Below are positions 1 to 6,626 of a stretch of DNA of 34,585 bases, one piece after another. The translations under genes and the position numbers were made by a program. The notes beneath the pieces are model-generated. The model did not search any database and was not told the origin of the DNA. It saw nothing but the letters and a program-made list of their open reading frames with translations. Origin of the DNA: a virus. Where the stretch lies: positions 1 through 34,585 of IMG/VR virus record IMGVR_UViG_3300042860_003674; one strand, 5' to 3'. The first letter of the stretch is position 1. Every line of letters starts with the position of its first letter.

Positions 1-2
1 CG

Positions 3-1184
3 TTCGCCGCTCGCACGGTCACCGGCACGACGAACCAGATCACGGTAACCAACGGCGACGGCGTCTCCGGCAACCCGACGATCGCGATCTCGCGCGACCC
101 GTCGGTCACCGGGAACGTGGTCGCCACTTTTGACGCAACGACGCCGCGTCCGGTGTTCCGCCTGAACACCGACAACAGCCTCGGTTCCGGTTCGTTGGGT
201 GGATTCCAACTCTACCGTGGCGCGTCTCTCGCGGCCGAGTTCAAGGTGGACGCGGGCGGGACCGTGGACTTCCGTTCGTTTTCCGCTGCCGGTTCGTTTC
301 CGGATTTTCGGATATTTGCGCACCGCGACGTCAAGATCATTCCGGCAAACGAGGCAGCGGGCGAGGCGTTTCAATTTACCGTAGACACGGCAAGCACCGG
401 CAGTTATGGTTATCTAACCTGCTACCAAGCAAAGGCCAACAACACGTCCGGCGCGCGGATTGTGCAAACAGGCGGGCCGGGACTCGCAATTGACGCAACC
501 ACGGGTTTCCTAAAGATTGGCGCGGCGTCTGCGGTGCCGGTGACAATCTCTCAATCTGGCCAAACAACGACGGTTGGCGGCAGCCTCGTGGTGAACGGCA
601 ACATCACCTCTGGCGATGCCACAACCGATACGATGACAACGGCCGGAACCCTAAACGTTGGCACAAATCTCTACCAGCAAACTGGCGAGCCGGTTCCGCT
701 CCTTGACGCCGCGCGCACGTCCACAACAACGTTTGCAAGCACGACCGAAACATCTGTTATCACCGGGGGATCGTATGCGCTAACTGCCGGTTCTGTGGTG
801 CGCGGAAAGATGTGGGGGTTTTATGGCAACACCTCCGGCGCGGCGACGCTCACGATCACCTTCCGCCAGGGGACGACCGACGTCGTCATCATCGCGATCC
901 CCGCGCTGTCGGCTCAGACCAACAGTGTCGCGAACTCGTTCTACTGCGAGTTCGAGGCGAACGTCCTCACGACCACGACCGCGACCGGGATCGGCCGCGC
1001 GCAGGCCGTCAACAACGCCGACGCCGAGGGCGATGTCGCGGTCAACCGCATCGAGCTGTCGGCGAACCCGGTTACGATCGCATCGGCGGCGACGGCGTGG
1101 AACATCGCGCTTGACTACTCCACAACCACAACCGGGCAGCAGGCGACGGTGATGGGTGGCTACATCGAGTACATCGTCGAGTAG
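3..1184 (+). CDS. Tail fibre / receptor-binding protein, C-terminal part (5' end outside window)
   Basis: The reading frame is open at the left edge, so only the last ~393 residues are present. The first visible residues contain RTVTGTTNQITVTNGDG followed by SGNPTIAIS, a block I recognise from tail-fibre and tail-spike proteins of many phages. It is followed by Gly/Ser/Thr-rich segments (for example GGSLVVNGNITSGD) typical of trimeric beta-structured fibres. The last ~130 residues look like a compact beta-rich tip domain. Third-codon composition shifts twice: about 270-810 is richer in A/T than the flanks, suggesting mosaic exchange of the middle of the gene. Role: host recognition at the tail tip. 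The call as fibre rests on the motif and position at the end of the tail module; the exact receptor is unknown. Confidence 0.75.
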   Translation, partial: FAARTVTGTTNQITVTNGDGVSGNPTIAISRDPSVTGNVVATFDATTPRPVFRLNTDNSLGSGSLGGFQLYRGASLAAEFKVDAGGTVDFRSFSAAGSFPDFRIFAHRDVKIIPANEAAGEAFQFTVDTASTGSYGYLTCYQAKANNTSGARIVQTGGPGLAIDATTGFLKIGAASAVPVTISQSGQTTTVGGSLVVNGNITSGDATTDTMTTAGTLNVGTNLYQQTGEPVPLLDAARTSTTTFASTTETSVITGGSYALTAGSVVRGKMWGFYGNTSGAATLTITFRQGTTDVVIIAIPALSAQTNSVANSFYCEFEANVLTTTTATGIGRAQAVNNADAEGDVAVNRIELSANPVTIASAATAWNIALDYSTTTTGQQATVMGGYIEYIVE

Positions 1185-1190
1185 GTCGCG

Positions 1191-1385
1191 ATGAGCAGGT
1201 CGGCGGTGCGATGTTGGGGATGCGGGACACGGCTGGGGTGGACCAGGGGCGCATACGTGACGCCAGCCGCCGGGGCGATGGCGCGGCCGGCCGGTGATGT
1301 GGTGTACCTGCGATGTCCCACGTGCGGGCAGGAGCGGGTGTTTTTCATTGACAAGCGGGTGGTGTTGCCGCTGTCGGTAGACTGA
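1191..1385 (+). CDS. Small zinc-ribbon protein, 64 aa
   Basis: Two CxxC pairs (CWGC near residue 8 and CPTC near residue 42) are spaced about 30 residues apart, as in a zinc ribbon. The ATG lies 7 nt after the tail-fibre stop, and the gene is the last before a strong terminator, so it is co-transcribed with the tail genes. The upstream SD is weak (AGTAGG). I do not recognise a specific family. Possible roles are a small nucleic-acid-binding or virion accessory protein; no catalytic motif is visible. Confidence 0.6.
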   Translation: MSRSAVRCWGCGTRLGWTRGAYVTPAAGAMARPAGDVVYLRCPTCGQERVFFIDKRVVLPLSVD

Positions 1386-1410
1386 TAGCAGGGGAATCTG
1401 TGGTGGCTCG

Positions 1411-1453
1411 GGCCGCCTGGGGTGCGCAGTGGGGCGCGCCTCGGGCGGCTTTT
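1411..1453 (+). terminator. Rho-independent terminator of the late/tail operon
   Basis: A GCCGCCTGGGG arm (1412-1422) pairs with CCTCGGGCGGC (1439-1449), with two G-T wobbles; the stem extends inward through TGCGC/GCGCG. It is followed directly by TTTTCGTTT. It sits between the zinc-ribbon gene and the lysis genes, separating late structural from lysis transcription. A GTG inside the hairpin at 1422 could extend the next gene, but its position in the stem argues against that start. Confidence 0.85.
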
Positions 1454-1472
1454 CGTTTGTGGCGGGGATGCG

Positions 1473-1739
1473 ATGGCGCCGGCTGATGTGAGGGAACTGT
1501 TCAATCTCGTGCAGCTGCTGGGTGCGCCGCTGGTGGTGCTGTACGCGATCCACCGGGGGTGGCTGGCGACCAGGCGCGAGGTGGAGCTGTTGCAGAACTC
1601 GCTGGAGCTGCTGCAGGAGCGGTACGCGGTGCTGGAGCAGCAGATGCGCGAAGAGCAGGCACGGATGCGCACGGAGCTGGAGTCGACGCGGACCCAGCTG
1701 ATCGAGCTGCTGGCGAAGGACGCTGGTGGACCCGGCTGA
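1473..1739 (+). CDS. Small membrane-anchored coiled-coil protein, 88 aa (possible holin/spanin-like accessory)
   Basis: The ATG at 1473 follows a GGCGGGG ribosome-binding site at 1461-1467. A single hydrophobic helix (about residues 8-25, LFNLVQLLGAPLVVLYAI) is followed by a long charged heptad-rich helix (about 31-80) with many Glu, Leu and Gln, typical of a coiled coil. One transmembrane segment plus a coiled coil is seen in lysis accessory proteins of phages, and the gene opens the lysis cassette directly after a terminator. It could be a second holin-like or spanin-like protein, or an unrelated membrane protein; no family is recognised with confidence. Confidence 0.6.
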   Translation: MAPADVRELFNLVQLLGAPLVVLYAIHRGWLATRREVELLQNSLELLQERYAVLEQQMREEQARMRTELESTRTQLIELLAKDAGGPG

Positions 1740-1881
1740 GCGTTGCAGTGTGTGCGACGGCGAGGGCTGGGTGATCGTCTGGGTGAGGACGGCGATTTCG
1801 GCTTACCGCGTCGGAACAGTGTGTCACGCATGCAATGGCTCAGGAAAGCGGCGGGCGGATGGAGTGGCGAACGATCGGTGA
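1726..1881 (+). CDS. DnaJ-type zinc-knuckle micro-protein, 51 aa
   Basis: This short frame starts at GTG 1726, 5 nt after a GAAGGA ribosome-binding site. It overlaps the end of the preceding gene by 14 nt and the start of the endolysin by 47 nt. It encodes two CxxCxGxG-type knuckles, CSVCDGEG and CHACNGSG, about 25 residues apart, the zinc-binding signature of the DnaJ cysteine-rich region. Such isolated knuckles occur in small phage proteins. The paired motif in a non-shadow frame and the good SD make a real gene likely. The alternative is chance conservation within an overlap. Role unknown; presumably zinc-binding. Confidence 0.55.
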   Translation: MDPAERCSVCDGEGWVIVWVRTAISAYRVGTVCHACNGSGKRRADGVANDR

Positions 1882-3157
1882 CGTGCCGCTGAGTTTCTGG
1901 CGGCAGAAGCTGGAGGTCGCGGGGAGTCCGTTACAGGCGGAGGCGGCGGCGACGTGGGAGGCGGCGCGGCCGCATTCGGCGCTGGCGCTGGCGATGCTGT
2001 GGTGTGAGAGCCAGTTCGGGACGAGATTCAACCGGAACACGGTGACGAACCGGAACGCGTTCAACCTGCGGCCGCGGGGCGGGGATGGGTACCAGACGTT
2101 CGGGTCGTGGGCCGAGGGGATCGCGGAATGGCGGGCGCGTATCGCGGATCCGCTATACGCGTACGCGACGACGACCTCGGTGGCGGGGCTGGTGGCGGTG
2201 TTTGCGCCGGGGTGGGACGCGAACGATCCGGTGAGGTACGCGGCGACGGTGGAGAAGATGTTGGCGGCGTGGCCGCGGGAGGGGACGACGATGCCAACGT
2301 ACGAGGTGGCTGGGCTGGGCGGGAAGCGGATCACGCTGCCGGTGCCGCTCGTGGTGCAGCTGGTGCCGGCGGGGCAGAAGAACCAGCGGCCGGGGATCAA
2401 GCGGCAGACGCCGGGGTTCTGGGTGCAGCACGAGACGGGGAATCCGGCAAAGGGCGCCGACGCGGCGATGCATGCGCGGTGGCTGGCGAACGGCGCCGGC
2501 GGGCAGCAGCTCTCGTTTCACTTTGCGGTGGACGACAAGTTTATCTATCAGATGGTGCCGGTGGACGAGGTGACCTGGCAGGCGGCCGATGGGGCGGGGC
2601 CGGGGAACATGAGCGGCATCTCGTGCGAGCTGTGCATCAACGCGGGGATCGACGTGGCGGCGTCGCGCAGGAACGCGGAGGCGCTGGCGGCCGGGGTGCT
2701 CGCCGCACTGGGCATGCACGCGGACCGGGTGCGGCAGCACAACGCGTTTAGTGGCAAGGACTGTCCGTCGCGGATGCGTCGCGAGGGGTACTGGCCGGCG
2801 TTTGTGGCCAACGTGGCAAAGCGGATCGGGTCGATCGAGCCGGTGGATCCGCCGAAGCCGCCGGTGGCGTTCGCGCAGCCGGGGGCGCGGCCGGCGTCGT
2901 GGAACGGGATGGACCAGGTGCTCGGGGGGGCGACGTTCCACGCGATCGGGCGGCGGGTGACGGCCAAGGCGGGGGCGCGGTTCCGGCAGTACGCGGGGGC
3001 CAAGGCGCTGGAGACGCGGGCGCCCGCGACGGTGGAGGAGGTGCTCGAGGTGGAGTGGGCGGTGCAGGGTGACGGCACGTGGTGGTGGGTGACTGACGAG
3101 GGGCACCGGGTGCGGCAGGCGGAGACGGACTGCCGGGTGACGGTGGCGGTCGGGTGA
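1835..3157 (+). CDS. Endolysin: lysozyme/glucosaminidase-like domain + N-acetylmuramoyl-L-alanine amidase
   Basis: 440 aa in modular form. Residues ~1-150 resemble peptidoglycan-cleaving glucosaminidase-like domains: WCESQFGTRF around residue 57 supplies a candidate catalytic Glu58, followed by NAFNLRP. Residues ~170-330 are an Amidase_2 (T7 lysozyme-like) domain: His199 (QHETGN), HF at 229-230, His302 and Cys310 (GKDCPSRM) are the expected zinc ligands. The C-terminal ~90 residues (about 350-440) look SH3-like and may bind the cell wall. An alternative start, ATG 1859, has a closer purine-rich SD. No signal peptide is seen, so export would depend on the holin. It cuts host peptidoglycan at the end of infection. 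Confidence 0.88.
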   Translation: MAQESGGRMEWRTIGDVPLSFWRQKLEVAGSPLQAEAAATWEAARPHSALALAMLWCESQFGTRFNRNTVTNRNAFNLRPRGGDGYQTFGSWAEGIAEWRARIADPLYAYATTTSVAGLVAVFAPGWDANDPVRYAATVEKMLAAWPREGTTMPTYEVAGLGGKRITLPVPLVVQLVPAGQKNQRPGIKRQTPGFWVQHETGNPAKGADAAMHARWLANGAGGQQLSFHFAVDDKFIYQMVPVDEVTWQAADGAGPGNMSGISCELCINAGIDVAASRRNAEALAAGVLAALGMHADRVRQHNAFSGKDCPSRMRREGYWPAFVANVAKRIGSIEPVDPPKPPVAFAQPGARPASWNGMDQVLGGATFHAIGRRVTAKAGARFRQYAGAKALETRAPATVEEVLEVEWAVQGDGTWWWVTDEGHRVRQAETDCRVTVAVG

Positions 3158-4206
3158 GCGGCGCGGGGTGGAGCGAGGACGAGCTGGCGGCGCTGGCGTC
3201 GGGGTTCTCGTACCCGGAGTTCGACGAGTTGTTTCCGGGACGGCGGACGTATGACGCGTGGCGGCTGAAGCGGGCGGCGGTGGGCGCGCCGCGGGGGCTC
3301 GCCGGTGGGGCGACGGTGACGGTGGCTCCGGCGCCGGACGAGGACGACGTCGAGGCGTACTTCGCGACGCTGGAGCAGGCGGGCGAAGCGCGCGCGGGGA
3401 TCAGCAGGACGCAGGAGTCGACGACGTTCACGCCGGCCGACAGGTTGCCGATCGGGGTGGCGTTCACGAGCGACTGGCACGTGGGGGCCGGGGGCGTCGA
3501 CTACGCGCGGCTGCGGGCCGACCTGGAGGCGATCCGGGACACCGACGGCCTGTACGCGATCCACCTCGGCGATGTGCTCGAGAACACGAAGCCGCAGGGG
3601 AAGTCCGGGCCGGCGTTGTGGGGGGCGTTGTTTCCCTCGCCGGACGATCAGATCCGATACGCGGTGTCGCGGATGGAGATGGCGCTCGGGAAGTGGATCG
3701 CGCTCTGCCAGGGCAACCACGATGCGTGGGATGGCCGGTGGGCGGGGATCGACCGGCTGCCGCGGCTGGCGGAGCACCTCGGCTGCGCGTACTTCACCGA
3801 GCGCGGCGGGACGGTGCTGATCGAGCACGGTGGGCACCGGTACTGCGTGGTGGTGAAGCACCAGTGGCGCGGGCAGGGGACGGTCAACAAGAGCAACTCG
3901 CAGCGGCGGGTGTGGGACGAGTGGCCGTGGGAGTGGCAGAGCGCGGACGTGGTGGCGCTGGGGCATACGCACGAGCCGCTGTGCGAGACGGTGCAGCGGC
4001 GGGGCGAGCCGGTGGTGTACCTGCGCTGCGGGACGTACAAGACCAAGGACGACTACGGCGAGCGGCTCGGGTTCCGGGCGGGGTACGGGGTGCCGGTGGT
4101 GGTGTTCTGGCCGGGGGAGCGGCGGTTCGTGCCGTTCCCAGGCGAGCGGTTCGACGAGGCCGTGGCGTTCTTGCGCGCGGTGCGGGGAGGTGACGGGAAT
4201 GCGTGA
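3154..4206 (+). CDS. Calcineurin-like metallophosphoesterase with N-terminal helical domain
   Basis: 350 aa, GTG start overlapping the endolysin stop by 4 nt. The two-metal signature is complete: DWH (Asp107, His109), GDVLEN (Asp140), GNHD (188-190), His236 and GHTH (270-273). This is the full set for a metallophosphoesterase acting on a phosphomonoester or phosphodiester. The first ~45 residues (WSEDELAALASGFSYPEF...) resemble a short Myb/SANT-like helical DNA-binding unit, followed by an acidic linker. It lies between endolysin and holin in one overlapping operon, which is unusual. Substrate is unknown; nucleic acid or nucleotide hydrolysis are both possible. Confidence 0.85.
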   Translation: MSGAGWSEDELAALASGFSYPEFDELFPGRRTYDAWRLKRAAVGAPRGLAGGATVTVAPAPDEDDVEAYFATLEQAGEARAGISRTQESTTFTPADRLPIGVAFTSDWHVGAGGVDYARLRADLEAIRDTDGLYAIHLGDVLENTKPQGKSGPALWGALFPSPDDQIRYAVSRMEMALGKWIALCQGNHDAWDGRWAGIDRLPRLAEHLGCAYFTERGGTVLIEHGGHRYCVVVKHQWRGQGTVNKSNSQRRVWDEWPWEWQSADVVALGHTHEPLCETVQRRGEPVVYLRCGTYKTKDDYGERLGFRAGYGVPVVVFWPGERRFVPFPGERFDEAVAFLRAVRGGDGNA

Positions 4207-4420
4207 TGCGGTGATTCGTGGGGTGCGGACGTTCTTGCAGGCGTTCCTGGGCGTGTTCATCGCGCTCTCGACGAGCGGGGCGATGGGGATCGACAGCGTG
4301 CCGGACCTCCAGGTGTTGAAGCGGGCGGCGATCGCGGCGGGGTGGGCCGGGGTGGTGGCGGCGGTGTCGTTCGTGCAGAACGCGCTGGAGGATGCGAGCG
4401 GGCATCGCGGGTTGAAGTAG
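4199..4420 (+). CDS. Holin, r1t-like, two transmembrane segments
   Basis: 73 aa from ATG 4199, 8 nt after the GGGGAGG SD (4184-4190); a GTG at 4190 would add 3 residues but lies inside the SD. Two hydrophobic segments (about residues 9-29, FLQAFLGVFIALSTSGAMG, and 43-62, AAIAAGWAGVVAAVSFVQNA) and a short charged tail match the r1t-type phage holin pattern. It overlaps the phosphoesterase by 8 nt and ends the lysis operon before a perfect terminator hairpin. It would form pores in the cytoplasmic membrane to let the endolysin reach the wall. Confidence 0.75.
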   Translation: MRDAVIRGVRTFLQAFLGVFIALSTSGAMGIDSVPDLQVLKRAAIAAGWAGVVAAVSFVQNALEDASGHRGLK

Positions 4421-4441
4421 GTGTTGGGCGATCGCATGGAG

Positions 4442-4665
4442 CGTCACAAAAATCGTCACGATTCTGCGTGACGCTGTGTGATGCGAGCAGGGAAGCGCCG
4501 GCCGGTGGGCCGGCGCTTCCTGTCTCTTTGGGTTCTGGTTGTCCTGAGTTTTGGTGCCAAAACAGCGGGCGTGGAATGGGCGATACTGCCAGAGATTGGC
4601 TTTTGCGCGGAGATTCCTAGGGTTTTGGTGGTGCGAAAATAGCCATCGTCACAAACTCGTCACGA
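4442..4665. other. Candidate attP: CGTCAC arm-type repeats flanking an inverted-repeat core
   Basis: This gene-poor stretch between the holin and integrase ends holds two similar blocks: CGTCAC at 4442 and 4454 (12 nt apart, second copy within TCGTCACGA), and CGTCAC at 4647 and 4658 (11 nt apart, second copy again within TCGTCACGA). An inverted GCGTGACGC lies at 4466-4474. Between the blocks is a perfect inverted repeat GTTTTGG-TG-CCAAAAC (4548-4563), whose GTTTTGGTG half recurs at 4622-4630. Paired arm sites about one helical turn apart around a core-type inverted repeat next to the integrase is the usual attP arrangement. The right arm overlaps the integrase stop. The exact crossover cannot be fixed without attB. 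Confidence 0.5.
4491..4520. terminator. Terminator hairpin between convergent holin and integrase genes
   Basis: Perfect 13-bp stem: GGAAGCGCCGGCC (4491-4503), loop GGTG, GGCCGGCGCTTCC (4508-4520), followed on the plus strand by TGTCTCTTT. The symmetric stem could stop both the lysis operon (+) and integrase transcription (-), though only the plus side has a short T-rich tail. Confidence 0.8.
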
Positions 4666-5805
4666 ACCGGTCGATTTTTTGGGGCGAATGGCGTCGGCAA
4701 GGCGGTCGGCGGCGGCTTGCTGCATGTCGGGAGTGACGTGCGAATAGCGGTCGAGGGTCATTGCGACCTTGCTATGGCCGAGGCGTTCGGCGACCACCTT
4801 GGGATGCTCCCCGGCTTCGAGCATTAGGGTGGCTGCGGTGTGGCGAATGTCGTGGAAGCGGATCTTGGGCACGCCGGCCTTTGCGCAGATCACCTCGAGG
4901 TGGTAGCTAACGCGGCCTTTGGTCAGGGGCAGGCGGTGCGGGTTGTCGTTGGTGAAGCACGGGTCGTCAGGGCCGACGGGGAACCGGCCCATCTGCTGGC
5001 GGTCTCGGTGCAGGCGGAGCTCGCGGACGATGTCGTCGGCAAGGGCGATGCGGCGCCGGCTGGTGGGCGTCTTCGGGTCGGAGACGGTGACGTGCCAGCG
5101 GTTGGGCGCGTGGACGCTGCGGACAACGCGAAGGAAGCGTCGTTCAAAGTCGATGTCGGACCAGCGCAAGCCGAGCAGCTCGCCCAGGCGCATGCCCGTC
5201 GAGATGGCCAGGTAATAGAACGCGTAGAGGTCGTGGCCACGCGCGGCGTCGAGGAACAGGCGCGCTTGCTCGGACGACCAGGTGGCATCGATCGGCGCGC
5301 CCTGGCGCGGGGCGATCACGTCGGCGGTGACGTCGCGCGGGATCAGGTTCCAGGCAACGGCGCGACGCATCGCAGCGCGCAGGATCGAGATGATCTTGTG
5401 CACGGTCGACGCCGCAAGTTCGCGTGACTTGCGGGAGACGAGCGCGTGGACGTGGAGCGGCGTGAGCGCGCGCAGCTGCAGGGCGCCGATGTGCGGGGTG
5501 ATGTGAGTGCGAATGGTGCCGCGGTAGCTCTCGACGGTAAGCGGGCGGATCGACGGCTCGATGGCGACCAGCCACTCGTCGAGATACGCGGCAACGGTGA
5601 TGCGGCGATCGCTGAGGAGCTCGCCGCGTTCGGCGGCGCCGAGCAACTCGCCGATCTTTGCCTCGAGCGCCTTGCGCGTGGTGGCGCTCAGGCGCCGCTG
5701 GCGCCGCTTGCCGGTCAGCGGGTCGGGACCGAGGTCAATCGTGGCGCGCCAGACGACGCCGCGCTCGTTCGTTTCCTTGCGAATGTTGTATCGGTTTCGT
5801 GTCAT
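4660..5805 (-). CDS. int: Tyrosine site-specific integrase
   Basis: 381 aa from the ATG ending at 5805, preceded on the minus strand by GGGAG; further upstream codons in the frame lack an SD. An N-terminal arm-binding region (about 1-70) is followed by a SAM-like core-binding domain (about 72-155, with AYLDEWL and STVHKIISILRAAMRRAV) and the catalytic domain. The catalytic residues are all visible: Arg206 (STGMRLGEL), Lys245 (DPKT), His318-x-x-Arg321 (HDIRHTAATLM), His344 (LGHS) and Tyr354 (LDRYSHV). It should integrate and excise the phage at attP/attB. It converges with the lysis operon and faces away from the immunity genes. Confidence 0.95.
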   Translation of the reverse strand: MTRNRYNIRKETNERGVVWRATIDLGPDPLTGKRRQRRLSATTRKALEAKIGELLGAAERGELLSDRRITVAAYLDEWLVAIEPSIRPLTVESYRGTIRTHITPHIGALQLRALTPLHVHALVSRKSRELAASTVHKIISILRAAMRRAVAWNLIPRDVTADVIAPRQGAPIDATWSSEQARLFLDAARGHDLYAFYYLAISTGMRLGELLGLRWSDIDFERRFLRVVRSVHAPNRWHVTVSDPKTPTSRRRIALADDIVRELRLHRDRQQMGRFPVGPDDPCFTNDNPHRLPLTKGRVSYHLEVICAKAGVPKIRFHDIRHTAATLMLEAGEHPKVVAERLGHSKVAMTLDRYSHVTPDMQQAAADRLADAIRPKKSTGS

Positions 5806-5825
5806 AGCCACTCCCTTGCGTTTTA

Positions 5826-5837
5826 GAACAGGTGTTC
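5826..5837. promoter_or_regulatory. Putative LexA (SOS) box upstream of integrase
   Basis: GAACAGGTGTTC is an exact GAAC-N4-GTTC palindrome and fits the Gram-positive consensus CGAACRNRYGTTYG at all positions except the first C. It lies 21 nt before the integrase ATG on the minus strand, just downstream of a possible -10 (CATAAT, 5845-5840). A LexA dimer here would block integrase transcription. Another dimeric regulator is possible. Confidence 0.5.
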
Positions 5838-5839
5838 GT

Positions 5840-5845
5840 ATTATG
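5840..5845 (-). promoter_or_regulatory. Possible -10 element of the integrase promoter
   Basis: CATAAT on the minus strand (5 of 6 match to TATAAT), 35 nt before the integrase start codon. No good -35 hexamer is seen at 16-18 nt spacing, so this would be a weak or activator-dependent promoter. Confidence 0.3.
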
Positions 5846-5945
5846 TCCGCGATGTTGCGTTGAGAGCTGTGACAGACAGCATGCAGACGTCCCCGACCGT
5901 GGTATTCTCGTATTGTCAAATCTCTACGCACCAATGGAGGCGCGG

Positions 5946-6212
5946 ATGAAAATCGTTCTCACGGCAGCGGTGGCCGGGACGGCGACGATGGAGTCGACGG
6001 TCGACGATGTGGCGGTGGCGCTCACAATCGGTGTCGACGACGAGCAGACCGAGGTGTGTGTGGTGTCGCCTGTCGATCAGCAAGTGCTGGCGCAGATGAC
6101 AAGCCAAGACGGCACGATCGCCAGGTGGGCGGCCGAGCTCGTCGCTGCACTACTCGCCAAATCCGCGTACGTACGCGGGGGGGGGGGCGACCCGCGCAGG
6201 GTAGGTCGCTAG
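5946..6212 (+). CDS. Unknown 88-aa protein ending in a poly-Gly stretch encoded by an 11-G tract
   Basis: ATG 5946 follows GGAGG (5936-5940) with 5-nt spacing, so translation is well supported. The product looks like a small beta-rich N-terminal part (MKIVLTAAVAGTATMES...) followed by an amphipathic helix (about 58-75, IARWAAELVAALLAKSA). I do not recognise a family. The 3' end crosses a run of 11 G (6177-6187) encoding GGGG. A change of +1 G moves the frame to one that continues to 6256; loss of one G gives an early stop. Its TAG is nested with the TAG of the convergent repressor gene (CTAG at 6209-6212). Confidence 0.6.
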   Translation: MKIVLTAAVAGTATMESTVDDVAVALTIGVDDEQTEVCVVSPVDQQVLAQMTSQDGTIARWAAELVAALLAKSAYVRGGGGDPRRVGR

Positions 6213-6577
6213 GAACCGCGCTCGTTACCACGATCGCGGTCGATCCATCCGCGTAGGATCATGTCGACGGTTGCAGCGCGCTCTGGCGTCCAGGTGACGC
6301 GATCCACGAGCGCCTGCAACGCCGGCACAGGCGAAGAAGGATCTCGGGGAGCCATCGGCGGTCGATGACCGGCGAGCTCGAGCACCTGGTCGATGGACAC
6401 GCTGAACACGTCGGAGATCGTGTCACAGGAACGCGGGTCGGGCAGGCGCTCTCCGCGGAACCAGCGGTTGACCACCGAAGACGACACGCCAAGACGGCGA
6501 GCGGCATCGGCCTGATTCCACTCGCGTCGCCTCAGTTCACGTTGAAACCACGCAGCAAAGGCATCGCTGTCTGACAT
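6209..6577 (-). CDS. cI-like repressor, XRE-family helix-turn-helix
   Basis: 122 aa from the ATG ending at 6577 (the frame runs 17 codons further upstream, but that would cross its own promoter). Residues ~8-63 form a classic XRE/lambda-repressor-type helix-turn-helix: NQADAARRLGVSSSVVNRWF with GERLPDP following. The remaining ~55 residues are a short helical tail; there is no S24 peptidase Ser/Lys domain, so RecA-stimulated self-cleavage is not expected. It is divergent from the cro-like gene across a shared operator. It likely maintains lysogeny by blocking the rightward early promoter. Confidence 0.85.
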   Translation of the reverse strand: MSDSDAFAAWFQRELRRREWNQADAARRLGVSSSVVNRWFRGERLPDPRSCDTISDVFSVSIDQVLELAGHRPPMAPRDPSSPVPALQALVDRVTWTPERAATVDMILRGWIDRDRGNERGS

Positions 6578-6584
6578 GCCCACA

Positions 6585-6590
6585 ATGCTA
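6585..6590 (-). promoter_or_regulatory. -10 of the repressor promoter (leaderless transcript)
   Basis: TAGCAT on the minus strand lies 7 nt before the repressor ATG, placing the start of transcription at or next to the A of ATG. The -35 region at 17-nt spacing (TCCAAC) is poor, as in a PRM-type promoter needing activation. No SD can fit in the transcript. Confidence 0.55.
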
Positions 6591-6591
6591 G

Positions 6592-6620
6592 TTGACAGGG
6601 TTGTCAGGTTGGAGTAGGAT
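6592..6620 (+). promoter_or_regulatory. Early rightward promoter (PR-like): TTGACA-17-TAGGAT
   Basis: A perfect -35 TTGACA (6592-6597), 17-nt spacer and -10 TAGGAT (6615-6620) form the best sigma-70-type promoter in the window. The start codon of the cro-like gene (ATG 6627) is 7 nt after the -10, so the mRNA is probably leaderless. It should drive the early operon. Confidence 0.8.
6593..6606. promoter_or_regulatory. Operator: TGACA-N4-TGTCA inverted repeat
   Basis: TGACA (6593-6597) and TGTCA (6602-6606) form an inverted repeat that overlaps the -35 of the rightward promoter and lies upstream of the repressor -10. This is where repressor and Cro-like proteins would compete. Confidence 0.6.
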
Positions 6621-6626
6621 GCTGCC

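Noticed and set aside
1422-1472. Upstream GTG start extending the 88-aa lysis-region protein by 17 residues
   Set aside because: The GTG lies inside the terminator stem and has no SD, whereas ATG 1473 has GGCGGGG upstream.
2548-4437. 629-codon minus-strand open frame across the endolysin, phosphoesterase and holin
   Set aside because: Spans three well-supported plus-strand genes with catalytic motifs; low-complexity Pro/Arg/His shadow.
4421-4659. tRNA fragment at the attP core, as in tRNA-integrating phages
   Set aside because: No GGTTCRANTCC T-loop or acceptor pairing was found near 4520-4640.
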